DNA of 64,000 nucleotides from a virus, in the IMG/VR virus record IMGVR_UViG_3300046355_000213, positions 61,035 to 125,034 of that record. One strand, written 5' to 3'. Every line of letters begins with the position of its first letter. Positions within the stretch are counted from its first letter, which is position 1. Below, piece by piece: positions 59,992-64,000 of this stretch. Under the pieces are notes generated by a model, which saw only the letters and a program-made list of their open reading frames with translations, did no database searches and was not told the origin of the DNA. The translations under genes were made by a program, and so were the position numbers.

Positions 59992-60033
59992 CAAGTGGGG
60001 GCTGGTGTAGCAATACATTAGCCCTTTTACTTG
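59992..60033 (+). terminator. Terminator hairpin
   Basis: CAAGT...ACTTG brackets an inner GGGGCT/AGCCC stem followed by TTTT. It ends the transcript of the protease and membrane-protein pair. Confidence 0.65.
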
Positions 60034-60070
60034 TCTAAGATCCAAACTACATAGTATTTAACACGGATGG

Positions 60071-60114
60071 AAGCCTGGGTGTCGTATGATGCCTGGGCTT
60101 TATCTATTTTTTTT
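60071..60114 (+). terminator. Second strong terminator hairpin with T-run
   Basis: AAGCCTGGGTG and TGCCTGGGCTT pair over 11 positions with wobbles; eight T follow shortly after. It lies just before the next ATG at 60133, so it may act as an attenuator. Confidence 0.6.
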
Positions 60115-60132
60115 CACCCCAAACAAACGAAC

Positions 60133-60561
60133 ATGAAAGAATTCACTTTCACAACCAAAAGTGGTGGGTCCTACCAGGTAATTATCCAGCTGGGTAAGTA
60201 CAAAAACGGACAAACATCTATGCAGCTTATTGATGCAGCAGATGGAACGCCTGTGGCAGTGGCTAGTATAGCTGTGCCAGAACTTTCTATCAGTGATCAC
60301 CAGATCATTGTGAAAGACTACAGTGAGAATCTCGGCATGCTTGAGTTCTTACTGGACAATAACATTGCAGAAGAAACCAACGAGTACGTAGAGACTGGTT
60401 ATCACCTGTCTTCTGTAGTGAACCTGTTACCAGAATCAGAATGGACACCGGCAGTACCTGAAAACAGACAGTTTCTCATCAACGGAATGACTGTTTGGGC
60501 CAAAGATTACTTCTCGGCACTGGACATTTATGAGTTGGCTTTACAGGCTGAACAAGAGTAA
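60133..60561 (+). CDS. Unknown early protein (142 aa)
   Basis: The ATG at 60133 (MKEFTFTTKSGGSYQVIIQL) is preferred over 60067, since AAACAAACGAAC precedes it and the upstream part is a hairpin. Beta-rich N-terminus, helical C-terminus (DYFSALDIYELALQAEQE). No motif recognised. Confidence 0.65.
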   Translation: MKEFTFTTKSGGSYQVIIQLGKYKNGQTSMQLIDAADGTPVAVASIAVPELSISDHQIIVKDYSENLGMLEFLLDNNIAEETNEYVETGYHLSSVVNLLPESEWTPAVPENRQFLINGMTVWAKDYFSALDIYELALQAEQE

Positions 60562-60570
60562 TTTAGAAGA

Positions 60571-60653
60571 GGGTTGTATCACAGCTGTGACACACAAATA
60601 GAAGTACTATATTATTAGTATATATATTAGTGTGTCACAGCTGTGATACACCC
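60571..60653. promoter_or_regulatory. Large inverted repeat with two CACAGCTGTG palindromes
   Basis: Arms GTATCACAGCTGTGACACAC (60576-60595) and GTGTGTCACAGCTGTGATAC (60630-60649) are exact reverse complements extending into flanking GGGT/ACCC with one extra base. The 34-base spacer is AT-rich and contains CTATATTATTAGTA, like the late promoter core, in plus orientation. It may be an operator pair around a promoter for the gene at 60690, or a terminator of the preceding gene. Confidence 0.7.
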
Positions 60654-60689
60654 TTGTTTTTTTCCCACCACCATTATCCCCTTTATTTT

Positions 60690-61283
60690 ATGTTAAACAT
60701 CACTTTTAACCATGATGTCGTTAGTTTGATTGACTCCATTTCAGCTGACGATGATGCCCTAGATAAGGCAAGATCCATCATACATTTTCACGCACTCTCT
60801 CAACCGTATATTATCAAGGACCTTTACGGCATTGATCTTACAACGGAAGCCATTGATGATGATGATCCTTTGTGGAACTCAATACCACCTGATTTACGCA
60901 CTAAGTCTTCTGTGCTGGAGAAATGTTTTAGAACCTGCACAACAGATGAGGAGCAGTTTATAATGCTTTTTCTGTTTGAGTCACAACGTAAAACTGCTAT
61001 TGAAATCTTCCGCGCGTATGAAACTTACTCCAGGGTTGATGAAATCATTAAAAAAATAGCTGACGAGCAAGGCTCTGAGCTTAATTCTATGCAACAGATC
61101 AAAGTTTTACTGCTTAAAGAAAAGCTAAAGCACCTTAAGGAGCTTGACGAGTTCTTTAAGTTTGTTAAAGCCTCCTCAGGTAGCTATGATATTTTCAAAG
61201 CTCTGGTGCCAGATAACAATCCTGTACAGTATCTGCTGGGTAAACTTTCTGTTATTATGGATTCCTTAGGAGAAGAAGAGTAA
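60690..61283 (+). CDS. Helical early protein (197 aa)
   Basis: The ATG at 60690 (MLNITFNHDVVSLIDSISAD) is chosen over 60630, which lies inside the inverted repeat. The protein is charged and helical with a probable coiled coil at about residues 105-160 (AYETYSRVDEIIKKIADEQG, then KVLLLKEKLKHLKELDEFFK). No domain known to me. A large hairpin follows its stop. Confidence 0.65.
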   Translation: MLNITFNHDVVSLIDSISADDDALDKARSIIHFHALSQPYIIKDLYGIDLTTEAIDDDDPLWNSIPPDLRTKSSVLEKCFRTCTTDEEQFIMLFLFESQRKTAIEIFRAYETYSRVDEIIKKIADEQGSELNSMQQIKVLLLKEKLKHLKELDEFFKFVKASSGSYDIFKALVPDNNPVQYLLGKLSVIMDSLGEEE

Positions 61284-61289
61284 AGTAAA

Positions 61290-61341
61290 GGGTATCAAGG
61301 CCGGGTTACTGTTTAGTAACCTGGTCACTTGATTTATACCC
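61290..61341 (+). terminator. Long hairpin after early gene
   Basis: GGGTATCAAG, GCCGGGTTACT and AGTAACCTGGTC, CTTGATTTATACCC form a long imperfect stem around loop GTTT. No clear T-run follows, so this may be a structured RNA or processing site as well as a terminator. Confidence 0.55.
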
Positions 61342-61387
61342 AATACTTGTAGAACTCAACAAACTTCTCTAATTTAGTCTTCAAATA

Positions 61388-61666
61388 ATGAAACTGAAAG
61401 GATATGGCAAATACGCGCGATCTGTGGGTATGGACCCAAGCTACACTCTCTTGGAGAAAGCTGTGTTTGCGGTGCTTTGCTGTAGTATAAACAGTTCATT
61501 GGGCTATGCCTGGATAACTGTTGGAGAAATAGCTAACAGAGTACCATGCTCTACAGCTTCTGTAAACAGGGCCCTGAAATCTTTAGAGAACTCAGGAGTC
61601 ATACAAAGAGAAGGATACCACTATTCCCATGGAAAGTCCACCCGGATCACCAAGATAGTGGTATAA
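61388..61666 (+). CDS. Winged-helix DNA-binding protein (92 aa)
   Basis: LLEKAVFAVLCCSINSSLGY, then WITVGEIANRVPCSTASVNR and ALKSLENSGVIQREG form a winged helix-turn-helix. A dimer of such a protein could bind a palindromic operator; the CACAGCTGTG repeats about 800 bases upstream are a candidate. No sensor domain. Its leader sequence has no clear ribosome site. Confidence 0.75.
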   Translation: MKLKGYGKYARSVGMDPSYTLLEKAVFAVLCCSINSSLGYAWITVGEIANRVPCSTASVNRALKSLENSGVIQREGYHYSHGKSTRITKIVV

Positions 61667-61730
61667 AGATAATCTAGTTGGAAGCCAGGGCAGAGATGAC
61701 CCGTATACCTGGTAAAATACAAGGATAAAA

Positions 61731-61811
61731 ATGCAATATGTGAACTGGTCTTGGTCCCTGCGACGGATCACAGCACCAGATGGCTCTGACCATAATCCAA
61801 CCCTTGTCTAG
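61731..61811 (+). CDS. Possible leader peptide (26 aa)
   Basis: ATG to TAG gives 26 residues starting MQYVNWSWSLRRITAPDG. AAGGA lies 6 bases before ATG. A strong hairpin begins immediately after its stop, as in attenuators. Coding is uncertain because no relatives can be checked. Confidence 0.35.
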   Translation: MQYVNWSWSLRRITAPDGSDHNPTLV

Positions 61812-61812
61812 A

Positions 61813-61855
61813 GGTTAAGGTGTGCAAGGCAGGCTTCGTGCTTGTCTTGCTAACC
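61813..61855 (+). other. Hairpin with UUCG-like loop, possible ncRNA/attenuator
   Basis: GCAAGGCAGGC and GCTTGTCTTGC pair over 11 positions around TTCGT, extended by GGTTA/TAACC after an internal loop. It lies in the 61667-61895 stretch without a standard gene, upstream of the 72-residue gene. Confidence 0.65.
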
Positions 61856-61895
61856 TTTAAATGTTTAATAAACCAAACAAGTTTAATTCATCCTT

Positions 61896-62114
61896 ATGAA
61901 AAAAGTGTATTACCCGGACTATGCTCCTAAGAATGTCAGTTACTCTGACTGGATAGCAAGCATACACAAACAAGTTGCGGCTGACAAAGCCAAGATTTCA
62001 ACGGAGAGAGACAAACTCCACCTCCATGAAGTAAACACACACGCTGTGATAAAATGGGACACCAGCGCAGCCTTAAACAGATTCAGACATGAAACAGGTC
62101 GAGTTAAGAAATAG
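61896..62114 (+). CDS. Small charged early protein (72 aa)
   Basis: A Lys/His/Asp-rich helical protein (MKKVYYPDYAPKNVSYSDWI onward). No motif. It overlaps the start of the next gene by 26 bases, so the two are probably co-translated. Confidence 0.6.
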   Translation: MKKVYYPDYAPKNVSYSDWIASIHKQVAADKAKISTERDKLHLHEVNTHAVIKWDTSAALNRFRHETGRVKK

Positions 62115-62475
62115 CCCGAAGTATAACCTCTTGGTTTTTCACGGGCTCTGTGGTATGCTGGCAAATTTCATGGAAGAACATCCATTGCCTAAATACATAG
62201 AAAAGCACAAGATTAAATATCTCTCTAAGCAGCTCTTTGAAGCTTTACAGCAACCAGCAGACAAACTGCTGACAAGTTTAAAAAATGAACACGCAGAAGA
62301 TGCAGAAATAACGGGCTTGTTGCACCTCAGTGCGGTAGGTATGGAACACTTCTTCAGGCTGAATATGCAAATCAGTGACCTTGATGAAGTCAGAAAGAAC
62401 ACATTGATTGCACAACTAAATAGTTTACTCATCTCCTATGGTATTGAAACCATGGACATAAAAATCTACGAGTAA
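62089..62475 (+). CDS. Helical early protein (128 aa)
   Basis: A helix-rich soluble protein (LVFHGLCGMLANFMEEHPLP, then YLSKQLFEALQQPADKLLTS). No domain recognised. It shares its stop/start bases with the next membrane protein (TAATG), consistent with an operon. Confidence 0.65.
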   Translation: MKQVELRNSPKYNLLVFHGLCGMLANFMEEHPLPKYIEKHKIKYLSKQLFEALQQPADKLLTSLKNEHAEDAEITGLLHLSAVGMEHFFRLNMQISDLDEVRKNTLIAQLNSLLISYGIETMDIKIYE

Positions 62476-62900
62476 TGAAGAAAGAACACTTACCTAAAGT
62501 ATTTGATGCAGTTGTCATCATCACGCTCTGTATTGCCATTGGACACAATGTATCCTTGGTAATAAAATGCATTGAGCCTCTAAATCAAATGGGGTTATAT
62601 GCCCACGGATTAGTTGTTGTTTTGTATCTGTTTATTCTTATAGGTTACTTGTGGATACGCAACCTGCAAATGAACATTGATAGTCTCAAAAGAGTTCGTG
62701 AAGTAGATCTAAGAATGATCATCTTTCTGCAAGAAAACGTAGAGTTCTACAAAAGGCAAGGTGAAAAAGACAGAGGCACTGTAATCGAGCTGAAAAGAGA
62801 GCGAATGCACCTTATTGAAAAGTTGTCTATATATCAGGCAGCTGAAAAAAAAGTAATCAAAAAGAAAAATGTCACATCAAAAGATAAAGCTGCAGAATAA
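62475..62900 (+). CDS. Two-TM protein with cytoplasmic coiled coil (141 aa)
   Basis: Two hydrophobic segments (AVVIITLCIAIGHNVSLVIK at about 12-31 and YAHGLVVVLYLFILIGYLWI at about 42-61) are followed by a charged coiled coil to the C-terminus. Could be a holin/spanin-related or membrane anchoring protein. It overlaps the phosphoesterase start by about 32 bases. Confidence 0.65.
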   Translation: MKKEHLPKVFDAVVIITLCIAIGHNVSLVIKCIEPLNQMGLYAHGLVVVLYLFILIGYLWIRNLQMNIDSLKRVREVDLRMIIFLQENVEFYKRQGEKDRGTVIELKRERMHLIEKLSIYQAAEKKVIKKKNVTSKDKAAE

Positions 62901-63504
62901 CACCACTGTATGGTTTACTTCTGACACCCATTATGGACACAAGAATATCTGCAGAGGTGTGAGTAACTGGTCTAATCCAGAACTAGGCACACGTGACTTT
63001 GCGGATCTCAGCAAGATGAACCAGGCTATTGTAGACAACATCAATAACCATGTTGCCCAGGATGATATATTCTATCACCTGGGAGACTGGTCTTTTGGTG
63101 GCGTGGAAAACATAGCAAGGTTCAGGGAGCAAATCATCTGTAAAAACATTCACCTGGTACTAGGCAATCATGATACGCATATTGCCCAAGATAGAGAGAA
63201 CACGCATTCTTTGTTTAGTTCGGTTAATCATTACAGTGAGCTGACTATTCAGTTGGCTGATGGTGACAAACTGGACCTGGTGCTTATGCACTATCCTATC
63301 CAAAGCTGGAACGGTTTGAGCAGAGATGCTATTCACCTACATGGTCATGTGCATTTGCCTGCTGATAAAAAGCTGGGTAAAGGCAAGATGATGGATGTAG
63401 GGGTGGATGGTAATGACCTTGTGCCTTACAGTATCCAGGATATCTGTAGAATCATGGCTAAGCAGCCTGTAAAATCCAACTTTAACTTTGATCATCATGA
63501 GTAA
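62869..63504 (+). CDS. Metallophosphoesterase (211 aa)
   Basis: Complete calcineurin-like ligand set: SDTHYGH (about residues 18-24), HLGDWSFGG (about 70-78), LGNHDTH (about 98-104), MHYP (about 142) and HLHGHVH (about 157-163). It resembles small phage and bacterial phosphoesterases of the YfcE-like type. The substrate may be a nucleotide or nucleic acid end. It is the second such enzyme in the window; the other lies in the late region. Confidence 0.85.
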   Translation: MSHQKIKLQNNTTVWFTSDTHYGHKNICRGVSNWSNPELGTRDFADLSKMNQAIVDNINNHVAQDDIFYHLGDWSFGGVENIARFREQIICKNIHLVLGNHDTHIAQDRENTHSLFSSVNHYSELTIQLADGDKLDLVLMHYPIQSWNGLSRDAIHLHGHVHLPADKKLGKGKMMDVGVDGNDLVPYSIQDICRIMAKQPVKSNFNFDHHE

Positions 63505-63513
63505 CCTATAGCA

Positions 63514-63903
63514 ATGGAAAAAGAATTTGTAACATACAAGGTTTCATTAGCCTTAAAGGAATTAGGGTTTGATGATATGTGTTTTGCGTTTTATCGAAGC
63601 CCAATCGTTGAGTTAATGCGTTGTAGAAATAGTGAGCCTTGGATGGGTAATGCTACTGTTGCTGCCCCACTTAAACAACAAGTTTTGCGATGGTTTAGGG
63701 AGAAGTATAATATGTTAGCTTGTGTCTACTCTAATGCTTCAGGTTTTCTATATGAATACCACGACACAATTGGTGGAACCCACAGATTTGATTCAGGTTT
63801 TACTGGAGATTGTGAGTATAGTGGAGCTTTTACCACTTATGAAAAAGCAGAGAATGCTTGTATAGATAAATTAATTGAACTAGCTAAACAACAAGACAAA
63901 TGA
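63514..63903 (+). CDS. Conserved hypothetical protein of Bacteroidota mobile elements (129 aa)
   Basis: SLALKELGFDDMCFAFYRSP and VAAPLKQQVLRWFREKYNML, ending AENACIDKLIELAKQQDK, match a pattern I often see in Bacteroidota phages and integrative elements, without known function. The start is 9 bases after the phosphoesterase stop. A host-interaction or regulatory role is possible. Confidence 0.75.
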   Translation: MEKEFVTYKVSLALKELGFDDMCFAFYRSPIVELMRCRNSEPWMGNATVAAPLKQQVLRWFREKYNMLACVYSNASGFLYEYHDTIGGTHRFDSGFTGDCEYSGAFTTYEKAENACIDKLIELAKQQDK

Positions 63904-64000
63904 GTAAAGAAGAAGAGTGCCCCGAAGACGTTATAGACGGCAGAGGTGAAGATGATGGTTTTCTGTCAGCTGTTATAGAAAAAGCACAAGTTTTTTCACA
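63900..64000 (+). CDS. Early gene, 3' end outside window
   Basis: ATG at 63900 overlaps the preceding stop by 4 bases (ATGA). The visible start is acidic: MSKEEECPEDVIDGRGEDDG. Too short to identify. Confidence 0.6.
   Translation, partial: MSKEEECPEDVIDGRGEDDGFLSAVIEKAQVFS

Noticed and set aside
1-64000. Integrase, transposase or attachment sites
   Set aside because: No recombinase motif or insertion-sequence ends were seen; the tRNA cluster shows no duplicated tRNA 3' ends that would suggest an att site.

Overview
The window looks like part of the genome of a large tailed phage of Bacteroidota, most likely a crAss-like phage (order Crassvirales). I infer this from recalled family features and have run no search. 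The evidence is a terminase large subunit, a roughly 900-residue portal protein, an acidic scaffold-like protein and a major capsid protein in crAss-like order. They are followed by a block of two ring-like proteins, a 1538-residue muzzle/stabilisation-like protein and several large virion cargo proteins. Other pointers to a Bacteroidota host are the GNVGIGTTTP-type fibre repeats, the lack of Shine-Dalgarno sequences, and A/C-rich AACCAACC-type leaders.

Layout: positions 1-56.0 kb are read on the minus strand as the late program. Reading in the direction of transcription (high to low coordinates), it starts with an HxlR-type regulator and small DNA-binding or Cys-rich proteins (56.0-53.5 kb). 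Next come a PD-(D/E)XK nuclease and two conserved small proteins (53.5-51.7 kb). A tRNA cluster follows (51.7-50.4 kb), then a short block of anti-defence candidates (Acb2/Tad1-like, Tad2-like and one unknown; 50.4-49.7 kb). Next are a Zn-peptidase, TerL, PhoH, portal, scaffold, capsid and neck proteins (49.7-36.3 kb). A long fibre/adhesin module (36.2-16.5 kb) is followed by a metallophosphoesterase (16.3-15.0 kb). The last block holds ring proteins, muzzle and cargo proteins with peptidoglycan-active domains (14.9 kb to the left edge).

From about 56.4 kb to the right edge the genes are small, on the plus strand and probably early. They include a lipoprotein, small membrane proteins, an archaemetzincin-like protease, a winged-helix protein, a second metallophosphoesterase, several unknowns and one atypical tRNA-like gene. 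They are separated by RNA hairpins. Part of a further gene runs off the right edge.

Regulation: many late operons are preceded by a near-identical AT-rich motif (minus strand GTATATTATAATGTA, after a T-rich run), probably the late promoter. Strong hairpin terminators end several late transcripts. A large inverted repeat built from CACAGCTGTG palindromes lies upstream of the early gene at 60690 and brackets a sequence resembling the late motif.

Most notable: adjacent Tad2-like and Acb2/Tad1-like genes with an unknown third gene; tRNA genes with abnormal architecture; a virion protein with an L,D-transpeptidase-like motif; and a C-terminal tag shared by two virion enzymes. Functions rest on motif recognition by eye and no database search was possible.
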